From positions 1-64,000 of the forward strand of contig LLCB01000095.1 in NCBI GenBank assembly GCA_001414345.1: a stretch of DNA of 64,000 bases, written 5' to 3'. Of this stretch, positions 46,466 to 57,695 are shown in pieces (positions within the stretch are counted from its first letter, which is position 1; every line of letters starts with the position of its first letter). Below the pieces are notes generated by a model. It was not told where the DNA came from and ran no database searches. It saw only the letters and a program-made list of their open reading frames with translations. The translations under genes and the position numbers were made by a program. Source of the stretch: Hymenoscyphus infarciens (Eukaryota; Ascomycota; Leotiomycetes; Helotiales; Helotiaceae).

Positions 46466-46478
46466 GTCTAAGCGATTA

Positions 46479-46927
46479 ATACACTTCAGTGACTTAGCGA
46501 GAGAGACGGGCCGAGAGGATAGAGTAAATAATCGGTTCACCTTAGCCTATCAAGACCTCTAACTGCATGAGAAGTTGGTTTTAGAAAATACATAAAACAT
46601 AGACTATTCCTTCTCTAGTAGAAAATACTTCTACTATTACTATCCCACTTTCGTATCACACTCATCATGTGCAAGTACGTAAGTTATACCGAACGATACA
46701 GGCGCTGTAGAAGGACACCCGACAAGCATACACACGAAAAGAAAGTCATTACGGAAGAATGCGACAATGAGCAAAAAGGCCTTTACTGTCCCAACTTGAC
46801 CAAGGACACTTCGCAAGCAGAGAAGCACGCTAGCCTCATGCGGCCAATCGAGGCAGAAAGTTATTCCGACTCCGGCAGAATCGAGGTCGTAAAATTCTAT
46901 TCCTGTTGAAATACAAACTCCTTGATC
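46479..46927. other. short non-RIP flank, no gene called
   Basis: Balanced composition resumes directly at the transposon edge. An 80-codon plus-strand frame (46667-46909) has no domain; the region is probably the former upstream sequence of the kinase pseudogene. Confidence 0.45.
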
Positions 46928-47988
46928 GTCCTTTGCCTCTTTACAATGCCATACAAGCTCCTTGGCATCGGCGGGTCCTCAATCGTGTCTGCAGCAAGCG
47001 ACGGAAAGACTGCGCTCAAGGGGTATGAAGTCTGGGATGGGGACCAACGTTGTGCATATAGAGAGGAAAATGGATGCGAAAAGCTTCCGAACATGCGAAC
47101 ATCTTGGAGTGTTACGGGCTCATCGAGGTTCATCCGGGTGTGCATTCACTACGGTTAGAGCGAGCACCGTATGGCAATGTCCGCGAATTTATCAGAAACA
47201 ACAGAGCTACCCCTCCATCTCAAGATGATCGGCTGAGGATGGCTCTGGGAATATCGAGGGGAATGGCACATGCGCATGCGAAGAACGTGATGCACCGCGA
47301 TATCAGCTGCCGCAATCTATTCTTATTCCCCGGCTGGTGTGTCAAGGTTGGGGATTTTGGAAGTGCTGCAATTGATGGAGATCCTTCTAGGGCCAATATC
47401 GTCGAGGAGATCCGCTATGAATTGCCCCTTCGAGGCAGAGCTTTCGAACAGCGCCCTTCCATCAAACGGGAGCTCTTTGCTTTGGGATCTGCTATTTACG
47501 AGATAATGGCTTGGGAAATGCCATTTGAGGACCTCGAGACTGACGATGTTGAGAAGAAGTATGCCGCAGAGGAGTTTCCTGATGTGACGCGGCTTTTAGC
47601 AGGAGATATGATTCGCGACTGCTGGGCTGAGAAATTCGATACACCAAGAGATGTCGAAGAGGCCATAAGGAAGCTCCAGCAAAAGCTCGAATCCGATTTA
47701 AGTAAAGACACCTCCTCTTATATAGTTCTTCCAGCTCCAAGCGTCAACATAGCTAATTGTCATCTTTGCAGATTCCAAACTTCTTACCGTTTATCGATCG
47801 TTACTTCCATATTTTGGATTATCTTTGGGAGTGTTTCTGGTTATGTTTGCAATCGGAAGGAAGGGCATCAACCTGTCCAAAGCGGTAGCTCACTAAGAAA
47901 GAGCTCGATATATCCACCGATGTCGACGGATAACTTGGTTTCAATCATCGCCACAGTCTCCCATTTTCACAACTACGACATCACATAG
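46928..47988 (+). pseudogene. protein kinase, frameshifted
   Basis: A eukaryotic-type kinase domain is present but split over three frames. Frame 1 (from ATG 46946 or nearby) has the Gly-loop and Lys strand, YKLLGIGGSSIVSAASDGKT then ALKGYEVWDGD. Frame 2 around 47052-47080 has VVHIERKMDAK, matching the alphaC Glu. Frame 3 from 47083 has SEHANILECYGLIE and stays open to 47988. The extra base between frames 2 and 3 is best explained by an AAAA run at 47079-47082. The later parts keep the catalytic signatures HRDISCRN and VGDFGSAA and an F-lobe ALGSAIYEIMAWEMPFEDL. Residues after the kinase (about 215 on) include a hydrophobic stretch, SIVTSIFWIIFGSVSGYV. An intron cannot restore the frame without losing the alphaC helix, so I favour a recent pseudogene. 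Confidence 0.75.
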
Positions 47989-47999
47989 GTGAAGAGAAG

Positions 48000-48780
48000 T
48001 GAGATCAACTCGAAGAGCTATTCTTCGAAACAGAAGAGATAGACAAATTTACCGAGCAGAAGATAGCTTAAAATAAGTAGTACGAGCAAAACTTAGAGAG
48101 AACGAAGATAGATAAAGTCAACGTAGATAAATAGAAGATTAGTATTAGCAATAGTATTTAGAATACTATACTACTACGATATATTATTAGAAACCTACTT
48201 TAATACGTACTATTTATATTACTTAAATCTAAAGATATTATATAGTATTACTATTTATATTATTAGTATTTTGATTAATACTAAATTAATATTATAATAT
48301 AACTAAGTTTATTAAATTTAAGCTATTTATTCTAGAATTTAGTTCTTTTTTATTTTTAGTCTTATATTTTAGAACTATATAATATAATATATAATATATA
48401 AAAAAAAAATTTAAATAGCTAGAATTATAGAAAGAACTCTTAAATTAATCTTATATTCTTCTAAGTAGCTTAAGTTAATAAAAGTAGTCTATATAAGATA
48501 AATAATAATAGAATTAAATCTAGTAATTATAGTATAAAGTAGTATATTAAACTTTACTTTTTAATTAGAGATAAAGATTAATTAAGAGCTTATTTAACTT
48601 ATATATTTTCCTACTTTTTTAAGATATATACTACTAGATATTAAGAGAGAATATATAATTTATAAATATATATTATAATATATATAGACGTTTAGCTAGT
48701 ATATATTATAGTATATATCTTTACTTATATACTATTAAAATTAAATAAGAGACTCTTTTAAAGTCTATTTAGCTCGTATA
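48000..48780. other. transition from host sequence to AT-rich RIP block
   Basis: 48000-48110 is still host-like; with TAA/TAG read as Gln, the plus strand gives a charged helical stretch (EELFFETEEIDKFTEQKIA). It may be the tail of the kinase locus or of an old gene. AT content then rises sharply. Fragments TTTAGCTAGTATATATTATA (near 48692) and GTCTATTTAGCTCGTATATA (48763) are MITE-like pieces also found near 57064 and 57111. Confidence 0.4.
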
Positions 48781-49065
48781 TATAATAATATAAAATATAA
48801 TCTAAAGAGATAGATAGAAGTACTATTTAAGAGAGTTAATACTAAGTACTAATATAGAAGAAAAGACTAAAATAAGCCTTTTCTAACTAGAGAATAGACA
48901 GCTATATATAAGAGAGTAGATAGTACTAAAAGGTCTAAAACCTAAAGCTTAAAACCTTTCTAAATTAGATAATATAAAATAATAAATATTAAAAGCTAAT
49001 ATAAGAGCTAAAACCTTATATATATAGTAAGTAAACTTAACTATTTAAGATTACTAGCTATTATA
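48781..49065 (-). repeat. solo LTR, strongly RIP-mutated (copy a)
   Basis: Starts TATAATAATATAAAATATAA and ends AGCTATTATA. The interior shares CTAATATAGAAGAAAAGACT, CCTTTTCTAACT and AGCTAAAACCTTATATATAT blocks with the solo LTRs at 44322, 49526 and 56582. Target duplication not resolved. Confidence 0.65.
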
Positions 49066-49525
49066 TCTCTCTCGTTTTAAGTCTTTCTTTTATTATTATT
49101 AAAGCTAAATCGATATATTATAAGTATATTATATTATTATAATTATTAAGCGAGGTTAGAGTCTAAACCCTAGCTAATCTAATTTATAGATACTTATAAA
49201 AGAGACTTTATTCTAGTTATTTAAGATAAAAAGCAAGTATTTATAGTTTTATAGTTACGTTATTAAAATTATATAAGTCTATTCTATCTAGGCTATCTTA
49301 TAGATTAGAGAGTATTAAAAACACAATAGAGTAAAGTTAGAAGTAAAACGTTAAAAGATAATAGTAATAACTTAACTAAGAGCTTATTTCTAAGTTTTGT
49401 TTTAATAAAGAGTAAACTAGTCTTTTTCTAACTATAGAAGAGTAAGTAGCTATATATAAGAGATTAGACTATATAAAGTCTATAACTAAATACTATCTTT
49501 AGCGAAGTTTAATTTAGTCTTTTTA

Positions 49526-49815
49526 TATAATAATATAAAATATACTATAAAGAGATATATAGAAGTACTATTTAAGAGAGTAAATACTAGATACTAATAG
49601 AGAAGAAAAGACTAAATTAAGCCTTTTCTAACTATAGAAGAGTAGTTAGCTATATATAAGAGGTCGAATAGTATTAAAAGATCTAAAATCTAAAGTCTAA
49701 AACCTTTCTAAATTAGATAATATAAAATAATAAAAGCTAAAAGCTAATATAAGAGCTAAAACCTTATATATATAGTAAATAAACTTAGCTATTTAAGACA
49801 GCTAGCTATTCTAGT
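49526..49815 (-). repeat. solo LTR, strongly RIP-mutated (copy b)
   Basis: Nearly collinear with copy a over about 290 bp (ATACTAATAGAGAAGAAAAG, GAGCTAAAACCTTATATATA). The right edge is blurred by mutation. No clear target duplication. Confidence 0.6.
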
Positions 49816-50079
49816 ATATATTAGTTCTTTTTTAATATAAATACTACTAGAAATACTATAGTAATATAATATATATATATAAATATCTAATAAAATATTC
49901 TAAATATTAATCTTATATAAGTTAGTAAATATTATTAAGTGTTTCTTAAAATATTAAGTGATTATTTAGCTCGTAGTATAATATATATCTTAGTATATAT
50001 TCTTAGTAAATAGTATTAAGTACTAGTACTAAATAGTAGATAGAGACGGACTTCTATTTCTAGAACTCGAGTATAAAAG

Positions 50080-52830
50080 TCGACTTAGAAGCTAGTTACT
50101 AATTTAGGAAATTTTATAGTAATATCTATAATAGCTATTAGTAACTCTCTTAGATATTTTAGGAATTCTACTTTTTAGTATATTATTATCTAAGTATTAT
50201 ATTATTTAATATACTCTATCTACTACTAGCTTTTATACTTAATTATACTTCGAAGTTAAAAGACTTATATATTAAAGCTATTTAATTATACTAAAATTCT
50301 ATATATTTAATTATTATAAGAGTTATAGTTCTTAAAAAAATACTATTTAAGATTCTCGCTCTTATATATTATATACTCTAGAACTTACTATTATTCTTCT
50401 ACTACTACTTTTATATACTTAAAGATTTATAATTCTCTTCTATATCTCTCTTTTATATACTATTACTAGTATACTTTTTTATCTTACTTATAGAAAGCTT
50501 ATTAGTAGTATCTTTTATAGTAAAGATAGCTATAACTAAACTACTATTATATTTTAAGCTAAGCTTTAAAAGTCTTAAATTAGAAAGAAGCCTACTATAG
50601 AATCTAAGAGTGTTTTTAAAAGTAAGAAAGTAATTAAATTACTCTTCTTTTTTAATAATAAGTACTAGTAAGATTATAATAATAATAATAATAATAATAA
50701 CTCTTCTACTACTAATTTATTAAAGTTTAAAGATTATACTAAGAAAGCTACTAAGCTAAGAAATAAGACTAGAAAGAAGAAGAAAAAATATAATAACTAA
50801 AAAGAAGCAACTAATAATTAATATTATATATTTATAAAAAGCGTATAAGTTAAGAGAAATTAATAAGATTAAATAGATCGATAGTAAGAGTAACTCTATA
50901 GATACTATAACTAAAAAGAGCTACTATAATACCTTATAAAAGTTAATTAATATAAATAAGCTAGATATTAAGCTTATAGAATAGATAGAATAGAATAAGA
51001 GATAATAGAGAATTAAAATAGAGCCTTCTTATTAGCTAAGAATAGAGAATAGAGAGCTCTAATTAGTTAGATTAGATATAAGATTTTTGATAATTTAGAT
51101 TAACTTCGACTTTTTAAAGAAGTGCTAATATTAGTATACTTAAGAGTAAGTAACTACTCGGGTTAGTATACGTAGAAGGACGTAACCTTCTCGCTTAAGA
51201 ACTATTTAGATAGATATTATAGCTAGCTTTACTCGAGATATACGAACGAATATATAACTCTTTTTATATCGCTTTTATAACTATAAGTTATACTAATAAA
51301 TATAAATAAATTTAAATCTAGCTAAGTAACTTACTATAGCTATTATATTATATATATTTATCTTTATTATAAGCTAGTCTTCTTTATTAGTAAAAGAGTG
51401 ATTACTTAATTAAATTAGTAGATAGTACTTATATTTGCTAAGACTAGAAAGAATATTCTTAAGAGAGTTTATAGGTTTATTATTATTAGAAGACTAAATT
51501 AAGTATAAAGCCTTAATAGCTATAATAAAGTATTCTTTTATTAGCTTTTCTAACTATATCTAAGTTATAGTTATAAAGTACTATCTTTGATTAGTATATA
51601 AATATAACTTCTTAAAAGTAGTATAAGTAAATAAAGATATAAAGACTCTTTTAATAATAGTATACTATCTTCTTTAATAGTATTAAAAGAAGTCTAATTT
51701 AAGAATATTAAAGACTTAGATATATAATACTTCTACTAAAAACTAATATATTAAGTAATAGTAGTATACTCTAATTAATTAATAAACTTCTTAGTAGATA
51801 AGAGACTTTTTAAGTACTTGAATAAAAGAGTCTTTTTAATAGCTTAAAGTATAATTAGATTACTTTATAATATATCTATATAGATATTATCTACTACTAG
51901 ATTAATAAGTTTAATAAGACTTATAAGATATACTCTATTTAAAAGCAATAGTAGTAATAGTAAGAAGTATTATAAGAGAAGCTAGATACGATATATAATT
52001 TTTAGAATAATAATACTAGAAACTCTAAGTATAAAGCTAATCTAGAGATATAAGAGAATCTCTAAAAAGAGGTCTTTTTTTATAATAATACTTATATAAT
52101 ATATAATAAAATTAAAGCTAATTAGCTTAAAGCTAGTAGTAAAAACTTTAATCTTTTTAATAAGATATAATTAAAGCTTAATATACTATATACTTAATTT
52201 TATCTATCTCTTTATATATAATTATATACTAAAAAACACGTCTATTAAATAAAGGAATTAGTTATACTAGTAGAAGAGAAAGACTTTTCTAATATTATAA
52301 AGACTCTTATACTTAAAATAGAAAAAGAGATAGATAATAGATCTACTATTATAATAAGAAGTATAAATAGAACGTTATAATATATATAAAGACTAACTAG
52401 CTTTTATAGAATAACTAAAAGTAATATATTAAATCTAATAAAGAGAAAGAAGAGAAAGTAAAAGAAGATAATAGTAGTAGAATATACTTTAAGCTTAGTT
52501 TTCTAGAATAAGTAGATTTTAAGTTATCTAAAGTTTTACTAGAAGAGAAGGAAATACTAGTTTTAGAGTACTAATAATACTATAATTTATTAAATATAAA
52601 TACTTTTAGTATAACTAAATAGTCTTATTATATAATTCTCTTGACTTTAAAGTATAATTAAGTATAAACAGTAGTTGTAGAGTATATTAAATAGTAATAT
52701 ATTTAGACGTAAAAAGTCGATTTTCTAAAATATCTAAGAGAGTCGCTAATAGCTACTATACTAGCGTTAGCTATTAAATAAGCTAGAGTGCTTAGTACTG
52801 AATACTCTTAGAGTTACACGTCTTAGAAGT
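50080..52830. mobile_element. unidentified element with long terminal inverted repeats
   Basis: About 190 bp at 50128-50320 is inverted at about 52575-52765. Shared blocks include TAACTCTCTTAGATATTTTA (left) against the complement of AAAATATCTAAGAGAGTCGC (right), and ACTTAATTATACTTCGAAGT against its counterpart near 52657. The interior (50340-52560) reads on the plus strand as one broadly continuous sense, with stops almost only TAA/TAG: Lys-rich first, then LLAKNREQRALIS-, FSLKNYLDRYYSQLYSRYTN- and LFKYLNKRVFLIA-like text. No known transposase family was recognised. Long TIRs fit Mutator-like elements, but this is a guess. Exact ends and target duplication not found. Confidence 0.5.
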
Positions 52831-53429
52831 TCTAATTTTACGTTAATAGCCTTAATAATTAGAGCTCTTAAATAAATTAATAAAATAAGAAGTAATTAAA
52901 TTAAATTTAAGACTTAATATATTTTTATAAACTAGTTGAATTAAAACGAAAATATATATAAATTTTATAACTTTTTATATATTTTAGATAGTAGGTAAAA
53001 AGTGTCTAAGGTTTAATTCACGTAGTAAAACTCGGTAGTTATATTTAGCCTAGAACCTTAGACTATAATAATTATATAATTACTAGGCTAAATATTATAT
53101 CTATTAATATTATACCTACGTAACTAGCTGATATTTTTAGAGTCTATTCTATATATATGAAAATAATACTATTCGGTAGTTATTTTAGGTGAACTTTTGC
53201 CTTATAAGAGCCTCTAGCGTAACGGTTTACCTTAGAGAGCAAGTGAAAACTACTAGTTTAGGCTTATACGTGATAAGAATAATTATTAATACTAGCTGAA
53301 CAGTTTTATATGAATTTCATGAAACGTTCTATGAAGTTGTACTAATTATACTATATGAATTAAATTATCTAATAATTATAAGAAACGAATAGTGAACTCA
53401 AAGGTGTATTTCATATAGTTCATTTAGTG
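52831..53429. other. AT-rich edge, no feature seen
   Basis: Moderately AT-rich sequence grading to balanced composition near 53400, ahead of the NLR remnant. Nothing coding recognised. Confidence 0.45.
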
Positions 53430-55630
53430 GGCCTATTGATGATTACAAAGGCGACCACATCCAACTTCTGGAGAGTATGTTTGGCATTGTTAAGTCCTCT
53501 CCAAATATCAAATTATGTCTTTCAAGTAGAGGTATGTTTCCAATTTCTTTGAGTGGATGTCTCGCTTGGGGTAAATCCCAGAGCCGAGACATTCTTCGTT
53601 CTTATACTTCCATATCGGTTGTAGACGTTCTCGCTCTTTCTACTCCTCAAAAACTCTCGGTGAAGTTACTAACTCCGGGAATTTATAGCCTGGAACTGCT
53701 TTGTAGATGCCCTTAGGGACGCGGACGACCGAAAACTTTATAGGCAAGACTTAACCAAAAACGATATTGAGCTTTATTCTACAGACAAGCTCGGCTTGCG
53801 AAACGCCAGTATCAAGTCCATGATCGTAATTTGGTTATAGACATTATCAAGCGAGCTCAAAGAATATTCCTCTGGGTATATCTTGTTGTTCGCTCGCTAC
53901 AAGAAGGCCTGTGAAATTGTGGAGAGTTCTCAATGCTACATGAAAGACTTGAGCTTCTGCCCACAGATTTAGACGCATACTTTTCGCACATTATGAATTC
54001 AATAGATCGTATCTATCAGCCAAAGCTGGCTTATATGCTTTAGGCTACCTTGGCGGCGAGGACCCCATTCTCCTTATTGACTTTCTCATTTCTTGATAAG
54101 GGGTTAGACGATCCAGATATCACCAGCAAAATTGTTCCTCTTACTTTCATTGAGATACAGATCCAGAGACGAGAAAGTGATATGCGACGGCGGATCAATA
54201 GAGTCCCAAAAGGTCTCCTGGAAGTCTCTACAATTAATAGAACAGGTTATTCTACCACAAGTGTCGGGTTTCTACACCGGACTGTGCGTGAGACCCCACC
54301 GTACAAAAGATGCACAAGGGATCTTGCGAGCCATGGCTCCAGAAACCCTCAATACTTTCCTAGCTATAAGTCAGGCCTTACTAGCTAGACTGAAGACTAC
54401 TCCTGCTCCATGCACAGAAGGCGATACGGTTATGGAAGCAATTTGCAACGTACTTGATTTCGCATCCTTTACAGAAGAACAGCGTGGGCATCAGACCGGC
54501 CGACTCTCACAGAATTAGCTTCAACTAGAATAAAGAGATTCAACTTTTTCGCCGAGTATCCAACAGATTTTCTAGAGTATGCTGTACGAAAAGGTCTTGT
54601 CAATTATGTCAGAAGGGAAATAACCCACGAGCCGTAATTAATCCCTTCGCATGCTAGCATACTACTAGCCGTCGCTTTGGGTATACAACATCACTTGTCA
54701 CATACCGTTCCAGCTGAAACCAGAATTACAGACATGGTAGAAATGATGCTGAGACATGGCATAATTTTGTACGCAATGTTAGGCGAAGTCCACTTCTTGC
54801 GCATGTGTTTAGAGGCATATCGTAACAATGAACTTTCAAAGGACTTTAGCGAATTATTGAGGGTTATACTCTTGTCAGACATATATTATTCGACAAAAAG
54901 CTTGGAACATGTTGCTCTGAAATTTCCCAGTTGGAAAACTGAAAAGTTAGACTTATATTTACATATTGTGGAAACATTCTCAGCCATGGGCTAAATCCTA
55001 ACATATTCGTGGCATCTGGTCAAACAATGTAGACCATTTTTTTAGGATATCTCTGGACACTTTTCTCCGAGTTTCTTTCCTCCAACGGCAGGTTACCACA
55101 GCGGCTGTTAGGCACGATGCGGAAACTCGCGGTTCTATTCCTTAGGTATGGTGCAAATCCTTTAGCTACGTATCGTCATTCTGCGGGAAGCACCGTCACT
55201 GTCCTGACAACATTTAAGGACTCAGCAACCCATATTACAGTAACTTTTTTACCCAAGTAAATGACTCGGATCCTGAATCAAGGAATTAATTGAAAGAGGT
55301 TCTTGACAAGGAAGTGCCACATTTCAAAAGCCGGGATAGTTACATACGAAAACGCAAGCGGTCATCTTCAATGGAGCCTCAAAAGTGCCATATATAAAAC
55401 AGCATGCACCATAGCTTCCCATATCGAGGAGAAAGTAAGGCTAGTTCAACCCCTGAGCGAAACGAGTAGTAATTCGAAAGGAACTGGCGACGTTGAACAC
55501 CAGGAATTGCATTTCGTACAAAAAACAGCTTCTAACCAATATTCATTTAGAAAGAAGTCGTTTTCCACAAGAAGCAAAGGGTGTAGGTATATAGGGAGTA
55601 CGAGGAATTGGGAACTGGGTCAAGAGTAGA
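53430..55630 (+). pseudogene. NACHT/NLR-type STAND protein, decayed and 5'-truncated
   Basis: Starts inside the NTPase domain: DDYKGDHIQLLESM and VKSSPNIKLCLSSR (53431-53530) match the Walker B/sensor region of fungal NACHT proteins. Then DADDRKLYRQDLTKNDIELY, RIFLWVYLVVRSLQEGL and LELLPTDLDAYFSHIMNSID occur in different frames. FSFLDKGLDDPDI and VGFLHRTVR mark the region after the NACHT domain in fungal NLR-like proteins. APETLNTFLAISQALLARLK, LEYAVRKGLVNYVRREI and MVEMMLRHG follow to about 54990. Several stops and at least three frame changes lie between these blocks; the Walker A end is missing. The C-terminal part (55300-55629) is Ser/Lys-rich. GC is normal, so decay was by ordinary mutation rather than RIP. 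Fungal NLRs can act in heterokaryon incompatibility and innate recognition; no role is claimed here. Confidence 0.8.
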
Positions 55631-55909
55631 GTCGGCCCATGATACTTCATTAAGACTTTCTATAACCCGTAAGGAATTCATCAGAAAAATGCTACGGCTT
55701 GGAGATCCTTGGAACAAATTTCAACGTCAAACACCTCCACAGAACCCCCGATAGGTAATCAGAATTACAACGCGTATTTTACGAATAATGTCGCCGATTT
55801 GTGAATGCAGCACAGAGAACTAGTTACTTTCATTGTCTTCCAAAGTGTGGTTGTATGTGGCGGGTATAGCAGTCTAGGAGAAAGTCAGAAGTTGGTTTAT
55901 CGAGACTAA

Positions 55910-56972
55910 GGGCCTGTTTAGCTAGCATATTTTTTTTTAGATAGCTTAGTATATACACTACTAAGAAGGCGACATATTAATAATAGATAATGTAATATAT
56001 TTAACACTTTAATATACACTAAATTGTTTAGCCTATATGTTTTTTAAGCTAGATTATTTAATAAAATAATCTAATATTTAGATAAAAGAGTATCTCTAGT
56101 AAGAAAAAGTTATTATTCTATTTTCGTTAAGAGTCTATTTAGCTTATAATGAGATAATATTAAAATATCTAGTAAATATACCGGGATCTTTTAAAAGTAG
56201 CTTAGTATATATTTATCTAATTATCTAATTATCTAATAATAAATTCTATAATCGTTTAGCTCTTTATTATAATTATTAGTAAGCTTAATAATAGCCTCTA
56301 GTACTAGTATTAGTAGTAGAAGAATTAAAGATATACTAGAAAATACTCTAATTATTATAGTTTTAATAATAATCAGATAAATACTTTTTTTAGTAGAGAT
56401 AATCTTTTAAATAAATATTAGATTATTTAGCTAAATAATCTAGCTTAAAAAATATAAAAGTTAAATAATTTAGTATATATTAAAGTATTAAATATATTAA
56501 ATTATCTATTATTAATATAACGCCTTTTTAGTAGTTTATATACTAAGCTATCTAAAAAAAAAATAGATACTAGCTAAATAGTATAATAGTACGAAATGTA
56601 TACGAATATAGAAGAGGTATATAGAAGTACGTTTATAAGAATAAAGACTATAAATACTAGGCTCTAATATAGAAGAAAAGACTAAACTAGTCTTCTTCTA
56701 TCTTAAGTAGAAGAATCTAAATATAAGAGATTAGATAATATAAAGGTTTAATAATAATAATAACAAAGACCTTTCTAAAATAAGTAATCTTAGAATAATA
56801 ATAGCTAAAAACTAAATATCTAATATTTAAATATTAATATCTTCTATATATAAATATTAGATATTAATATCTTTAGTATATAAGTCTTAGTAAAATCTAC
56901 TCTTAGTATATAAGTATTAGTAATATTAGTATATAAGTTAATTTAAGATAACTAGTTATTATAAATAAACTC
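55910..56972. mobile_element. foldback/MITE element with about 190-bp inverted arms, split by a solo LTR
   Basis: The left arm begins GGGCCTGTTTAGCTAGCAT and runs to about 56115. The right arm (about 56370-56581) is its reverse complement: ATAGATACTAGCTAAATAG, TATACTAAGCTATCTAAAAA, ATTTAATATTATCTATTATT-like. The centre (56138-56300) holds another AAGAGTCTATTTAGCTTATA-started piece. The final bases of the right arm continue after the LTR at 56969-56972, so the LTR landed a few bases inside the right terminus. The GGGCCTGTTT start is shared with the TTA-flanked MITE at 24545, suggesting the same superfamily. Its own target duplication is unclear (TAA left, TTA right). Confidence 0.7.
56582..56963 (-). 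repeat. solo LTR (382 bp) inside the foldback element
   Basis: Starts TATAATAGTACGAAATGTAT and ends AACTAGTTATTATA. It is flanked by AATAG (56577-56581) and AATAA (56964-56968), a 5-bp duplication with one G/A difference explicable by RIP. The AGGCTCTAATATAGAAGAAA block matches the other solo LTRs. It also contains (ATTAGATATTAATATC)-like internal duplications at about 56820-56950. Confidence 0.75.
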
Positions 56973-57245
56973 TTAGATAATTAAATAAATATATACTAAA
57001 CTACTTTTCAAAGGTCTTAGTATATTTATTAGATAATTTAATATTATCTTCTAGTTAGCTAAGAGCCTATTTAGCTCGTATATATTAGTTCTTCTATAAT
57101 ATATATAAGCGTTTAGCTAGTATATATTATAGTATATACTTTTGCTTATATATTCTTTAAATATATATAGTAGTATAACTTTCGTAGTTATAAAAACAAT
57201 ATAAAAAGAGTTATATTTGTGATAGTATACTATCCTGGATTATTA
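56973..57245. other. AT-rich spacer with MITE and LTR fragments
   Basis: Contains GAGCCTATTTAGCTCGTATA at 57066 and, just before the Gypsy element, the stub TGTGATAGTATACTATCC at about 57215-57240. The stub equals the inferred start of the solo-LTR family at 44322 (minus strand), so the Gypsy copy probably landed at or in an older LTR. Confidence 0.5.
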
Positions 57246-57695
57246 TGTGATAGTACTATCCTGAATTGTCGGCATTCGTGAAACTGCTGATACCTCTAAG
57301 TAGTGCCGATACCTCTAATACCTCTAGAGTTAAGATTATAAATAACTAATACTTATATAAGCGAAGTACTAAAGGTATTAATATCTAATATTTATATATA
57401 GAAGAGATTAAGGTTTAGATATTATATATTTAGCTTTCTAAAGAATTAGAGGTTATATATTTAGCTTTTCGGCTCTTATTATTTAGTATTAGCTATATTA
57501 GGCAGAGCTTAGTTATTATTATTATTAGAACTTAGAAGCTTTTAAACTCTTATATATAAACGTTTATGTTTAGTATAGAAGAGAGATAGTTATTATTTCC
57601 TTTTATATTAGAGCCTTATATCTACTTACGTTATTTAGTCTTAAACGTACTCTTATATACCTCTTCTCTTATAGTATATATTTCGTACTATTATA
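57246..57695 (+). repeat. 5' LTR of second Gypsy copy (450 bp)
   Basis: Begins TGTGATAGTACTATCCTGAA and ends TTTCGTACTATTATA. It is about 69 bp longer than the 381-bp LTRs of copy 1; the extra lies around 57300-57420, where GATACCTCTA is repeated. The first bases keep the unmutated TGTGATAG. Confidence 0.88.

Larger units (their letters stand above)
43064..46478 (-). mobile_element. Fot1/Pogo-like DNA transposon (Tc1/mariner superfamily), RIP-damaged
   Basis: Inverted termini of about 75 bp bound a 3.4-kb element. The left end is TAATCGCTCGGACCTCCCTC and the right end is its near-complement. TA occurs at both outer edges (43064-43065, 46477-46478), as expected for the TA target site of this superfamily. 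The ends contain a self-complementary segment of their own. The minus strand carries a ruined transposase reading. A 320-bp solo LTR with its own duplication sits inside (44322-44641). About 1.2 kb at 43150-44320 is AT-rich, with no identified coding sense. Confidence 0.8.

Noticed and set aside
53521..53716. Continuation of the open frame after LCLSSRG as part of the NACHT protein
   Set aside because: The text after SSR does not resemble NACHT sequence; the family resumes near 53717 in another frame, so this segment is likely frameshifted.
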